This document shows, one piece after another, positions 49,114 to 57,292 of a stretch of 64,000 bases of DNA (position 1 is the stretch's first letter; the number at the start of each line of letters is the position of its first letter). Origin of the DNA: Streptomyces sp. JJ36 (GTDB lineage: Bacteria > Actinomycetota > Actinomycetes > Streptomycetales > Streptomycetaceae); the NCBI RefSeq assembly GCF_021696945.1, contig NZ_JACYHE010000011.1, forward strand, positions 1 to 64,000, written 5' to 3'. A program made the translations under genes and the position numbers. Under the pieces are notes generated by a model, which had not been told where the DNA came from, did no database searches, and was given only the letters and a program-made list of their open reading frames with translations.

Positions 49114-49625
49114 CCCGGCGGCCCGTCGACGTGCTGATCCGGCGGCTGGACCCGGAGGTCCCGCTGCCCGGGTACGCGCATCCGGGGGACGCCGGCTGCG
49201 ACCTGGTGACCACCGAGCGGGCCGAGCTGGCGCCGGGGGAGCGGACCGTGCTGCCCACCGGGGTGTCGATCGCCCTGCCGGACGGGTACGCGGCCTTCGT
49301 CCACCCGCGGTCCGGGCTCGCCGCGCGCTGCGGTGTCTCGCTGCTGAATGCCCCCGGAACCGTGGACGCCGGGTACCGTGGAGAGATCAAGGTGATCGTT
49401 GCCAACCTGGATCCGCGTGGCACCGTGCGGTTCGAGCGCTTCGACCGCATCGCCCAACTCGTCGTCCAGCAGGTCGAGAAGGTGCGCTTCCACGAGGTGG
49501 CGGAGCTGCCCGGCTCGGCGCGGGCCACGGGGGGCTTCGGTTCCACGGGCGGCCATGCCGCCGCACTGCAGAATGATGTCGTTGCGGTCGATCCCGGCCA
49601 GGATGCCGACCTGAGAGGACAGTGA
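49110..49625 (+). CDS. dut: dUTP diphosphatase
   Basis: The 171-residue trimeric dUTPase converts dUTP to dUMP and pyrophosphate, keeping uracil out of DNA. All five motifs are visible: HPGDAGCDL, VHPRSGLAARCG, NAPGTVDAGYRGEI, RIAQLVVQ and the C-terminal arm RATGGFGSTG. The GTG at 49110 overlaps the thioesterase stop. It is one base from the DUF3710 start, so the three genes form an operon. Confidence 0.94.
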   Translation: MTRRPVDVLIRRLDPEVPLPGYAHPGDAGCDLVTTERAELAPGERTVLPTGVSIALPDGYAAFVHPRSGLAARCGVSLLNAPGTVDAGYRGEIKVIVANLDPRGTVRFERFDRIAQLVVQQVEKVRFHEVAELPGSARATGGFGSTGGHAAALQNDVVAVDPGQDADLRGQ

Positions 49626-49626
49626 C

Positions 49627-50436
49627 GTGTTCGGACGTCGTCGGAAGAAGAGCGGAAAGCCTGAGCAGGGCGCCTCGGACGAGTTCGAGACGGACGAGAC
49701 CGCCGGCGAGCGGGACGCGGAGGCCGAGGACGCCGCGGGCGCCGGGAAGGACGCCTCCGGCGACGCCGAGGCCCGCCGTGTGAAGCTGCCGCCCGCGCCC
49801 CGGCCCGACGGCCCGTGGGACGTCTCGGAGGTCGCCGACCCGGGCACCGGCCGGGTGAACCTCGGCGGCGTGTACGTGCCCGGCGTCGAGGGCATGGAGC
49901 TGCGGGTCGAGGTCGCCGGGGACGCCATCGTGGCGGCCACCATCGTGCTCCGGGACAGCGCCGTCCAGCTCCAGGCGTTCGCCGCGCCCAAGCGCGAGGG
50001 CATCTGGGACGAGGTGCGCGAGGAGATCGCCTCCGGGATCACCCGGCAGGGCGGTGTCATCGACGAGACCGAGGGGCCGCTCGGCTGGGAGCTGCGGGCC
50101 CAGGTGCCGGTGCAGCTCCCGGACGGCAAGCACGGGGTGCAGGTGGTGCGCTTCGTCGGCATCGACGGCCCGCGCTGGTTCCTGCGCGGCGTGATCTCCG
50201 GTCAGGGCGCGGTGCAGCCGGAACAGGCCGGGCTGCTGGAGTCGATCTTCCGGGACACCGTCGTGGTCCGCGGCGACGCGCCGATGGCGCCCCGCGACCC
50301 GATCGTCCTGAAGCTGCCGGACGACGCGCAGATGGTCCCGGACGGGGTGCAGCAGGAGACCGTCGAGGAGGGCTCCCGCTTCGCGGGCGGCATCGACAAG
50401 CTGCAGCGCGGCCCGGAGATCACCGAGGTCCGCTAG
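49627..50436 (+). CDS. DUF3710 family protein
   Basis: The 269-residue soluble protein begins with a basic MFGRRRKKSG and an acidic disordered segment to about residue 50. The DUF3710 core follows (GPWDVSEVADPGTGRVNLGG, VQLQAFAAPKREGIWDEVRE, GIDGPRWFLRGVISG). The family is conserved beside dut in actinobacteria and has no known activity. The GTG start lies one base after the dut stop. Downstream are a tandem repeat and a hairpin shared with the convergent DUF4235 gene. Confidence 0.86.
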   Translation: MFGRRRKKSGKPEQGASDEFETDETAGERDAEAEDAAGAGKDASGDAEARRVKLPPAPRPDGPWDVSEVADPGTGRVNLGGVYVPGVEGMELRVEVAGDAIVAATIVLRDSAVQLQAFAAPKREGIWDEVREEIASGITRQGGVIDETEGPLGWELRAQVPVQLPDGKHGVQVVRFVGIDGPRWFLRGVISGQGAVQPEQAGLLESIFRDTVVVRGDAPMAPRDPIVLKLPDDAQMVPDGVQQETVEEGSRFAGGIDKLQRGPEITEVR

Positions 50437-50638
50437 GGCCTGCCCGGCGGATCTTCCCGGGCCCGCGACGCCCCGCACGCCGCACGTCCGCTGCGTCGTC
50501 GCGTCCTCCACTTACGCCCGGAGGTCTCGGCCACGGACGCCCGGCGGGTCCACCGGATACGCCCTGGACCGGCCCGCCGGGCACGGCGGCCCGTACGCGC
50601 GGGGCCGCGTGCCGACGCGGCCGGTTCCCCGGCCGCCG

Positions 50639-50670
50639 GGGCCCGTACGCCGGCGGGCCCGTACGCCGGC
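50639..50670. repeat. Two exact 16-bp tandem repeats
   Basis: GGGCCCGTACGCCGGC occurs at 50639-50654 and again at 50655-50670, directly before a hairpin, in the gap between convergent genes. Each unit is itself partly palindromic. Confidence 0.85.
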
Positions 50671-50671
50671 G

Positions 50672-50706
50672 GGGTGAGCCCGGGCCGGGCCGGGCCGGGC
50701 TCACCC
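50672..50706. terminator. Hairpin overlapping the DUF4235 stop codon
   Basis: GGGTGAGCCCGG (50672-50683) pairs perfectly with 50695-50706 across an 11-base loop. The right arm contains the DUF4235 stop (50701-50703). It can terminate both converging transcripts. Confidence 0.75.
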
Positions 50707-50961
50707 GGGCCAGTTCCCCGTCGCCCGCCGCATGCCCGCAGCCCCGCCGCGGGCCACCGCCGCCCGTACCACACCGGCCATCGCCCCCTGGGCTGCGGAG
50801 GCCGCCAGGACCTCCTTCCAGGGCCGCTCCTCGTCGGTCGGCTGCGGCGCGTCGTCCTGGCGCGAGACGCCCTTCCACAGGCGCTGGAACAGTTTCCCGG
50901 CGAGGATGCCGCCGAGCAGGGTGGCCACCGTGCTGAACACCTTGTAGAGCTTCATGCCCAT
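50701..50961 (-). CDS. DUF4235 membrane protein
   Basis: The 86-residue protein MGMKLYKVFSTVATLLGGIL has one N-terminal hydrophobic helix that continues GKLFQRLWKG, then a charged segment (TDEERPWKEVLAASAAQGA) and a second small-residue helix. This is the DUF4235 pattern, unknown function. GAGGA lies five bases before the ATG at 50961; a second ATG two codons later is also possible. It is divergent from kdpD. Confidence 0.78.
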   Translation of the reverse strand: MGMKLYKVFSTVATLLGGILAGKLFQRLWKGVSRQDDAPQPTDEERPWKEVLAASAAQGAMAGVVRAAVARGGAAGMRRATGNWPG

Positions 50962-51123
50962 GGGGTCCTCGCCGCCTTTCCGGCTCCGCCGACGTTCCTG
51001 TGCAGAGGGACCCTCCCCGCAGTGCCACACTCGCCGCCCCGGAAAACCCGCCCGCCCCGCCACGGGCCGGCCGGGGACCGCCCCGCCCTCCCAGGGCCGC
51101 CGGGTGCCGCCACAATAGGGGCC

Positions 51124-53703
51124 ATGGCGGCCAGCATCCCCGCCCGGCGCGGCACGCTGCGGATCTACCTCGGGGCGGCACCCGGCGTCGGCAAGACGTA
51201 CGCGATGCTCGCCGAGGCACACCGCCGTGCCGGGCGCGGCACCGACGTGGTGGCCGGCGTCGTCGAGCACCACGACCGGCCGCGCACCGCCGAGCAGCTC
51301 GACGGCCTGGAACAGATCCCCCGCGGCACCGGGGCGCCCGGCGGAGCCGCCGCCGGCGAGCTGGACACCGCGGCCGCGCTGGCCCGCCGCCCGGCCGTCG
51401 TCCTGGTCGACGAACTCGCCCACGCCAACGCACCCGGCTCCCGGAACCCCCGGCGCTGGCAGGACGTGGAGGAGCTGCTCCGGGCCGGGATCCACGTCAT
51501 CTCCACGGTCGACATCTCGCAGCTCGAGTCGCTCGGCGACGTGGTGCGGAACATCACCGGGGTACGCCCGCGGGAGACCGTCCCGGACGAGGTGGTCCGC
51601 CGCGCCGACCAGATCGAGCTGGTGGACATGTCCCCGGAGGCCCTGCGACGGCGCATGGCGCACGGCAACGTCTACCCCGCGGACCGGATCGACGCGGCGC
51701 TCTCGCACTACTTCCGCCCCGGCAACCTGACCGCGCTGCGCGAGCTGGCGCTGCTGTGGACGGCCGACCGGGTGGACGCCTACCTCCAGCGGTACCGCAC
51801 CGAGCACCACGTCTCGGCCATCTGGCAGGCCCGGGAACGCATCGTCGTCGGCCTCACCGGGGGCCCGGAGGGCCGTACGCTGCTGCGCCGCGCCGCCCGC
51901 ATGGCCGCCAAGGGCTCCGGCAGCGAGATCCTCGCCGTGCACATCGCACGCGGTGCGGGGCGGCGGGGCGGCTCGCCCCGCGAGCTGGCGGTGCAGCGGT
52001 CCCTCGTGGAGGACCTGGGGGGCACCTTCCACCGTGTCGTCGCGGTCGCCGGGGACCGCGTACCGGAGGCGCTGCTGGAGTTCGCCCGCGGGGTCAACGC
52101 CACCCAGATCGTGCTGGGCACCAGCCGCCGCCGGAGCTGGCAGTACGTCTTCGGGCCCGGCGTCGGCGCCACCGTCGCCCGGGACTCCGGACCCGACCTG
52201 GACGTGCACATCGTCACCCACGAGGAGGCCGCCCGGGGCCGCGGGCTGCCCGTCCCGGGCGGCTTCCGGCCCCGGCGTGCCCGCCGGGCCGCCGCCTGGG
52301 CGCTGGGCCTGACCGGGCCGCTGCTGCTGACCGCGCTCCCCGACCGCTACCAGCCCGCGCACGCCCCGGGCCTCGCCCACGAACTGCTGCTCCTCACGGC
52401 CGTGTCGGTGGCCGCCGCACTGCTCGGCGGGCTGCTCCCGGCCCTGGCCTCGGCCGCCCTCGGCGCCCTGCTGCTCGGCTGGTACGTCACCCCGCCGCTG
52501 CACCGGTGGGCCGTCGCCGACCCCCGGAACGCCGTCGCGCTGGCGGTGTTCTGCGCCGTCGCGGTGACCGTCGCCGCGGTCGTCGACCTCGCCGCGCGGC
52601 GCACCCAGCAGGCCGCGCGACTGCGCGCCGAGTCGGAGATCCTCTCCCGCCTGGCGGGCGGCGTGCTCCGCGGCGGCACCACCCTGGAGGCACTGCTGGA
52701 GCGGGTCCGGGAGACCTTCGGCATGGAGTCCGTGGCGCTGCTGGAACGCCTCGACGACGCCGCCCCGTGGAGCTGTGCGGCCGCCGCCGGGCCGCGCCCC
52801 GCCCGGCGCCCCGAGGACGCCGAGGTGGACATGCCCGTCCGGGACGGCCTGGCCCTGGCGCTGAGCGGCCGGGTGCTGCCGGCCCGGGACCGCCGGGTGC
52901 TCGCCGCCTTCGCCGCCCAGGCCGCGGTCGCCCTGGACCGGCGGCGGCTGCTGGACGAGGCGCAGCGGGCCCGCGAGCTCGCCGAGGGAAACCGGATCCG
53001 GACCGCACTCCTCGCCGCGGTCTCGCACGACCTGCGTACACCGCTGGCCGCCATCAAGGCCGCCGTCACCTCCCTCCGCTCCGGCGACGTCGACTGGACC
53101 CCGGAGGACGAGGAGGGGCTGCTGGAGGCCATCGAGGAGGGCGCCGACCGGCTGGACCACCTGGTGGGCAACCTGCTGGACATGTCACGGCTCCAGACCG
53201 GCACGGTCACCCCGCTGATCCGGGGGACCGACCTGGACGAGGTGGTGCCGGCGGCCCTCGGCGGGGTGCCGGAGGACAGCGTGGTGCTGGAGACCGACGA
53301 GGCGCTGCCCATGGTCGCCGTCGACCCCGGACTGCTGGAGCGCGCGGTCGCCAACCTGGTGGAGAACGCGGTCAAGTACGGTCCCCCGGGGGAGCCCGTA
53401 CGGGTACGCGCAAGCGCGCTCGGCGACCGTGTCGAGCTCCGGGTGTGCGACCGCGGGCCCGGCGTGCCGGACAGCGACAAGGAGCGCATCTTCGCGCCGT
53501 TCCAGCGCCACGGCGACGCGCCGCGCGGCACCGGGGTCGGACTCGGGCTGGCCGTGGCCCGTGGCTTCGCCGAGGCCATGGGCGGCACCCTGGAGGCCGA
53601 GGACACCCCTGGCGGGGGCATGACCATGGTGCTCACGCTGCGCGCCGCGGGGGACCACGGCCCCGCGCCGGAGGAGGAGCGGCCGGCCGGGGTGACCGGC
53701 TGA
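51124..53703 (+). CDS. kdpD: KdpD-type potassium/osmosensing histidine kinase
   Basis: The 859-residue kinase has the KdpD sensor domain (Walker A in GAAPGVGKTYAML, VLVDELAHANAPGSRNPRRW), a universal-stress-protein domain (about 235-375, VVGLTGGPEGRTLLRRAARM), four membrane helices (about 395-500), a GAF domain and the kinase core (AAVSHDLRTPLAAIKAAV, NLVENAVKYG, GTGVGLGLAVARG). KdpD normally phosphorylates KdpE to induce the KdpFABC K+ pump. No kdpFABC gene is present here. CACAAT seven bases before the ATG at 51124 is a weak leaderless signal. Confidence 0.9.
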   Translation: MAASIPARRGTLRIYLGAAPGVGKTYAMLAEAHRRAGRGTDVVAGVVEHHDRPRTAEQLDGLEQIPRGTGAPGGAAAGELDTAAALARRPAVVLVDELAHANAPGSRNPRRWQDVEELLRAGIHVISTVDISQLESLGDVVRNITGVRPRETVPDEVVRRADQIELVDMSPEALRRRMAHGNVYPADRIDAALSHYFRPGNLTALRELALLWTADRVDAYLQRYRTEHHVSAIWQARERIVVGLTGGPEGRTLLRRAARMAAKGSGSEILAVHIARGAGRRGGSPRELAVQRSLVEDLGGTFHRVVAVAGDRVPEALLEFARGVNATQIVLGTSRRRSWQYVFGPGVGATVARDSGPDLDVHIVTHEEAARGRGLPVPGGFRPRRARRAAAWALGLTGPLLLTALPDRYQPAHAPGLAHELLLLTAVSVAAALLGGLLPALASAALGALLLGWYVTPPLHRWAVADPRNAVALAVFCAVAVTVAAVVDLAARRTQQAARLRAESEILSRLAGGVLRGGTTLEALLERVRETFGMESVALLERLDDAAPWSCAAAAGPRPARRPEDAEVDMPVRDGLALALSGRVLPARDRRVLAAFAAQAAVALDRRRLLDEAQRARELAEGNRIRTALLAAVSHDLRTPLAAIKAAVTSLRSGDVDWTPEDEEGLLEAIEEGADRLDHLVGNLLDMSRLQTGTVTPLIRGTDLDEVVPAALGGVPEDSVVLETDEALPMVAVDPGLLERAVANLVENAVKYGPPGEPVRVRASALGDRVELRVCDRGPGVPDSDKERIFAPFQRHGDAPRGTGVGLGLAVARGFAEAMGGTLEAEDTPGGGMTMVLTLRAAGDHGPAPEEERPAGVTG

Positions 53704-53747
53704 GACGACCGGCCGAGGCGACCGGCTGAGCAGGAGGGAAGTCCGCA

Positions 53748-54443
53748 ATGCCCCGCAGACACCGGGTGCTGGTGGTCGACGACGAGCCGCAGATCGTCCG
53801 CGCCCTGGCGATCAACCTCAAGGCGCGGAAGTACGAGGTGGACGCCGCTCCGGACGGCGCCCGCGCCCTCCGGCTCGCCGCCGACCGCCACCCCGACGTG
53901 GTGATCCTCGACCTCGGTCTGCCGGACATGGACGGGGTGGACGTGATCCGGGCGCTCCGGGCCCGTACCCGGGTGCCCGTCCTGGTGCTCTCCGCCCGGC
54001 ACACCTCGGAGGAGAAGGTCAAGGCGCTGGACGCCGGCGCGGACGACTACGTCACCAAGCCGTTCGGCATGGACGAACTGCTGGCCCGGCTGCGTGCCGC
54101 CGTGCGCCGGGCGGAACCCGCGGCGGGCGAGGGCGTCGGCTCCGGGATCGTCGAGACCGCCGCCTTCAGCGTCGACCTCACCGCGAAGAAGGTGCACCGC
54201 GACGGCCGGGACGTCCGGCTGACCCCGACCGAGTGGCACCTGCTGGAGGTGCTGGTGCGGAACACCGGGCTGCTGGTGAGCCAGAAGCAGTTGCTGCAGG
54301 AGGTCTGGGGGCCCGCCTACGGCACCGAGACCAACTATCTCCGCGTGTACATGGCACAGTTGCGGCGCAAGCTGGAAGCCGACCCCGCCCGTCCGCGGCA
54401 CCTGCTGACCGAGCCCGGCCGGGGCTACCGGTTCGAGCGGTGA
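53748..54443 (+). CDS. kdpE: KdpE-type response regulator
   Basis: The 231-residue OmpR-family regulator has a receiver (VVDDEPQIVRALAINLKARKY, phosphoacceptor Asp in VVILDLGLPDMDG, YVTKPFGMDELLAR) and a winged helix (LTPTEWHLLEVLVRNTGLLV, YMAQLRRKLE), both closely matching KdpE. It follows kdpD by 44 bases containing three short GACCGGC-type repeats. GGAGGGA lies upstream of the ATG at 53748. Its targets must be elsewhere, or have been rewired. Confidence 0.9.
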   Translation: MPRRHRVLVVDDEPQIVRALAINLKARKYEVDAAPDGARALRLAADRHPDVVILDLGLPDMDGVDVIRALRARTRVPVLVLSARHTSEEKVKALDAGADDYVTKPFGMDELLARLRAAVRRAEPAAGEGVGSGIVETAAFSVDLTAKKVHRDGRDVRLTPTEWHLLEVLVRNTGLLVSQKQLLQEVWGPAYGTETNYLRVYMAQLRRKLEADPARPRHLLTEPGRGYRFER

Positions 54444-54462
54444 TCGTGCCCGCCCGCACGGG

Positions 54463-54468
54463 TACGCT
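54463..54468 (+). promoter_or_regulatory. Leaderless -10 box of the OB-fold gene
   Basis: TACGCT followed by seven bases and the ATG at 54476, with no ribosome binding site. It sits just after the kdpE stop. Confidence 0.5.
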
Positions 54469-54475
54469 GGCGGTT

Positions 54476-54880
54476 ATGGCAGGCGACACCCGAGACGACA
54501 AGGGCGGCGGCGGGCGCTTCCGGCGCTTCCTGGAGCGGCTCTCCTCCTCGGAGGAGGACCTGCGGTCGGCCGAGCTCCGCGAGGACACGGACACCCTCAC
54601 CGGGTGCTCGCGCATCTCCGAGTGCGGGGACCGGCAGTTCGTCCGCGTGACGGGTACACTGCGCACGGTCACGCTGCGGCCACGCGCCGGAGTCCCCACG
54701 CTGGAGGCGGAGCTCTTCGACGGGTCGGCGGCCCTGGACGTCGTGTGGCTGGGCCGGCGGGCCATCGCCGGCATAGAACCGGGCCGGAAGATGATCGCCT
54801 GGGGACGGATAGCGATGCACCGCGGCCGCCCCGTGCTGTTCAACCCCAAGTACGAACTGCGACCCCTCGGACAGGAGTAG
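54476..54880 (+). CDS. OB-fold nucleic-acid-binding protein
   Basis: The 134-residue protein has a charged N-terminal segment (GGRFRRFLERLSSSEEDLRS) and an OB fold (DRQFVRVTGTLRTVTLRP, LEAELFDGSAALDVVWLGRR, IAWGRIAMHRGRPVLFNPKY). It should bind single-stranded DNA or RNA. Homologues lie between dut and ceoBC across actinobacteria. The ATG at 54476 is supported by the -10 box; an in-frame GTG earlier is less likely. The next gene starts three bases after its stop. Confidence 0.85.
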   Translation: MAGDTRDDKGGGGRFRRFLERLSSSEEDLRSAELREDTDTLTGCSRISECGDRQFVRVTGTLRTVTLRPRAGVPTLEAELFDGSAALDVVWLGRRAIAGIEPGRKMIAWGRIAMHRGRPVLFNPKYELRPLGQE

Positions 54881-54883
54881 CGG

Positions 54884-55723
54884 GTGACCTCACTCGACAA
54901 GCAGACCGCGGCAGGCTCCGCGGACTCCGCCGGCACGGCGAACTCCGCGGAGCAGCAGCAGGTCACCGAGGCCGCCCTGTTCGAGGCCTTCGGCGGGTTG
55001 CGCGGGCTGGCGGAGACGACCCTCCCCGGCCTGGTCTTCATCCTCATCTACACGATCAACAAGGACATCCACGCCGCGGCCCTCGCCGCGCTGGTCCCGG
55101 CCGGCCTGATGGCACTGGCCCGGCTGGTGCGCCGGGACACCGTCAAGCACGCCTTCAGCGGGGTCTTCGGCGTGGTCGTCGGCGTGGTCTTCGCGATGGT
55201 CACGGGCAACGCGAAGGACTTCTACCTGCCCGGCATGCTCTACGGCCTGGGCCTGTCGCTGGCGTACCTCATCAGCGCGGCCGCCGGCTTCCCGCTGCTC
55301 GGGCTCATCCTCGGCCCGGTCTTCAAGGAGAACCTCTCCTGGCGGACCCGTAACCCGGGGCGCAAGCGGGCGTACGTCAAGGCGAGCTACGCCTGGGGAT
55401 TCATCTTCCTCGGCAAGGCCGCGATCCTCTTCCCGCTCTACTGGTGGGCGGACCCCACCAAGTTCGGCTGGGTCACGGTCGCCCTGAAGATCCCGCCGCT
55501 GCTGCTCGCCGTCTACCTGACCTGGATCTTCCTGGCCAAGGCGCCGCCGCCGATCAATGTGATCGCCGAGATGGAGGCAGAGGAAGCGGCGCGGAGCGCC
55601 GCTGCGGAGGGTGTGGCGCGGAGCGCCGCGTCGGACAGCGAGGCGCGGGACGCCGGGCCGGACGCAGCGGGGCCGCACACCGTCGCGGAGGACACCGCGC
55701 GGCGCGACGGCGGCAGCGCCTGA
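54884..55723 (+). CDS. DUF3159 membrane protein
   Basis: The 279-residue protein has a polar N-terminus, about six transmembrane helices (TLPGLVFILIYTINKDIHAA, HAFSGVFGVVVGVVFAMVTG, GFIFLGKAAILFPLYWWAD) and a long acidic Ala/Glu tail. This is DUF3159, of unknown function, conserved between the OB-fold and RCK genes. The family resembles intracellular septation-type membrane proteins only in general layout. GTG start, 3 bases after the OB-fold stop; the two form an operon. Confidence 0.85.
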   Translation: MTSLDKQTAAGSADSAGTANSAEQQQVTEAALFEAFGGLRGLAETTLPGLVFILIYTINKDIHAAALAALVPAGLMALARLVRRDTVKHAFSGVFGVVVGVVFAMVTGNAKDFYLPGMLYGLGLSLAYLISAAAGFPLLGLILGPVFKENLSWRTRNPGRKRAYVKASYAWGFIFLGKAAILFPLYWWADPTKFGWVTVALKIPPLLLAVYLTWIFLAKAPPPINVIAEMEAEEAARSAAAEGVARSAASDSEARDAGPDAAGPHTVAEDTARRDGGSA

Positions 55724-55846
55724 CCGGGCCGCCGGCCCGGCTCGCGGGGCTCCCGGCACCAGGGTTCCGCCCGTGCGCGGGCGCGGGTGCGTCACCTCCC
55801 CGCCCCAGCGCGGGCGCCTGGCTCCCGGCCCGCTGGCCGGGCACCT

Positions 55847-55880
55847 GCTTCCCGGTTCGCCGGGGGCGAACCGGGGGAAG
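55847..55880. terminator. Hairpin between DUF3159 and RCK genes
   Basis: CCCGGTTCGCC (55851-55861), loop GGG, GGCGAACCGGG (55865-55875) is a perfect 11-bp stem, extended by GCTTC/GGAAGC after a two-base bulge. It serves both convergent units. Confidence 0.75.
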
Positions 55881-55885
55881 CCCCG

Positions 55886-56554
55886 TCAGCCCCCGGCGCG
55901 CACCGACAACAGGTCCTCGAGCTGCTCCTCCCGCGCCGGCGCGGCCACGAACAGCAGCTCGTCGCCCGCCTCCAGCGCGTCCTCCGGGTCCGGGGTGAGC
56001 ACCCGGTTCCCCCGGATGATGGTGACCAGCGCGGTGTCCTGCGGCCAGGTCACATCGCCGACCCGGGTCCCCGCCAGCGCCGCCTCCGGCGGCAGCGTCA
56101 GCTCCACCAGGTTCGCGTCACCCTGCGAGAAGCGCAGCAGCCGCACCAGGTCGCCGACGCTCACCGCCTCCTCGACCAGCGCCGACATCAGCCGCGGGGT
56201 GGACACGGCGACGTCCACGCCCCACGACTCGTTGAACAGCCACTCGTTCTTGGGGTTGTTCACCCGGGCGACGACCCGGGGCACCCCGTACTCGGTCTTC
56301 CCCAGGAGCGACACGACCAGGTTCACCTTGTCGTCGCCGGTGGCCGCGATCACCACCTGGCAGCGCTCCAGCGCGGCCTCGTCCAGCGAGGTGATCTCGC
56401 AGGCGTCCGCCAGCAGCCATTCGGCCTGCGGCACCCGCTCCACCGAGATCGCCGTCGGCGCCTTGTCGATCAGCAGCACCTCGTGCCCGTTCTCCAGCAG
56501 CTCGCCGGCGATGGAGCGGCCCACCGCGCCCGCGCCCGCAATCGCAACCCTCAT
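55886..56554 (-). CDS. TrkA/RCK potassium-uptake regulatory protein (second of pair)
   Basis: The 222-residue protein has a Rossmann RCK_N domain (MRVAIAGAGAVGRSIAGELL, VLLIDKAP, VVIAATGDDKVNLVVSLL) binding NAD(H) or ATP, and an RCK_C domain (VGDVTWPQDTALVTIIRGNR, GDELLFVAAP). It corresponds to one of the M. tuberculosis CeoB/CeoC pair. Its ATG overlaps the upstream RCK gene's stop by four bases (ATGA). RCK proteins gate Trk/Ktr-type K+ transporters, but no TrkH/KtrB gene is present in the window. Confidence 0.88.
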   Translation of the reverse strand: MRVAIAGAGAVGRSIAGELLENGHEVLLIDKAPTAISVERVPQAEWLLADACEITSLDEAALERCQVVIAATGDDKVNLVVSLLGKTEYGVPRVVARVNNPKNEWLFNESWGVDVAVSTPRLMSALVEEAVSVGDLVRLLRFSQGDANLVELTLPPEAALAGTRVGDVTWPQDTALVTIIRGNRVLTPDPEDALEAGDELLFVAAPAREEQLEDLLSVRAGG

Positions 56555-57222
56555 CGCTGCTGCGCCTCCTCCGGCCCCTTCGCGAACGCCGCCTCCACCG
56601 CGGCCACCTGATCGCTGCGCATCATCACATGCACCAGATCACCCTCCTGGAGCACGGTCTGCGACGTCGGCAGCATGGCTTCGCCCATTCGGGTGAGGAA
56701 GGCCACCCGTACCCCGGTGTCCTCCTGGAGCCGGCTGACCCGGTGGCCGACCCAGGACTCCGCGGCGTGCACCTCCGCGAGCTGCACCGCCCCGCTGGGG
56801 TCCCGCCACAGCGGTTCCGACCCGGAGGGCAGCAGCCGCCGGAGCATCTGGTCGGCCGTCCAGCGGACCGTGGCGACGGTCGGGATGCCCAGGCGCTGGT
56901 ACACCTCGGCACGGCGCGGGTCGTAGATGCGAGCCGCGACGTTCTCCACGCCGAAGGTCTCCCGCGCCACCCGGGCGGAGATGATGTTGGAGTTGTCACC
57001 GCTGCTGACCGCGGCGAAGGCACCGGCCTCCTCGATGCCGGCCTCCCGGAGGGTGTCCTGGTCGAAGCCCAGTCCGGTCACCCGCCGCCCGCCGAAACCG
57101 GCGCCGAGCCGCCGGAAGGCGGTCGGGTCCCGGTCCACCACGGCGACGGTGTGGCCCTGCCGCTCCAGCGCCTGTGCGAGCTCGGCCCCCACGCGGCCGC
57201 AGCCCATGATCACAATGTGCAC
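56551..57222 (-). CDS. TrkA/RCK potassium-uptake regulatory protein (first of pair)
   Basis: The 223-residue RCK protein begins MHIVIMGCGRVGAELAQALE with the nucleotide-binding GxGxxG, has VVDRDPTAFRRLG and FAAVSSGDNSNIISARVARE, and an RCK_C domain ending HVMMRSDQVAAVEAAFAK. The GTG at 57222 is chosen because it begins the Rossmann strand; upstream codons are not conserved. It is coupled by ATGA overlap to the second RCK gene and divergent, by 70 bases, from the KimA-like transporter. Confidence 0.88.
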   Translation of the reverse strand: MHIVIMGCGRVGAELAQALERQGHTVAVVDRDPTAFRRLGAGFGGRRVTGLGFDQDTLREAGIEEAGAFAAVSSGDNSNIISARVARETFGVENVAARIYDPRRAEVYQRLGIPTVATVRWTADQMLRRLLPSGSEPLWRDPSGAVQLAEVHAAESWVGHRVSRLQEDTGVRVAFLTRMGEAMLPTSQTVLQEGDLVHVMMRSDQVAAVEAAFAKGPEEAQQR

Positions 57223-57279
57223 GCCCGTCCCTCTCACTCCCGTACAGCGGGCCGTATCAGGATCGCATGACTGACCGCA

Positions 57280-57285
57280 TACGAT
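57280..57285 (+). promoter_or_regulatory. Leaderless -10 box of the KimA-like gene
   Basis: TACGAT followed by seven bases and the GTG at 57293. This supports GTG 57293 rather than ATG 57302 as the start. Confidence 0.5.
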
Positions 57286-57292
57286 CCTCCCC

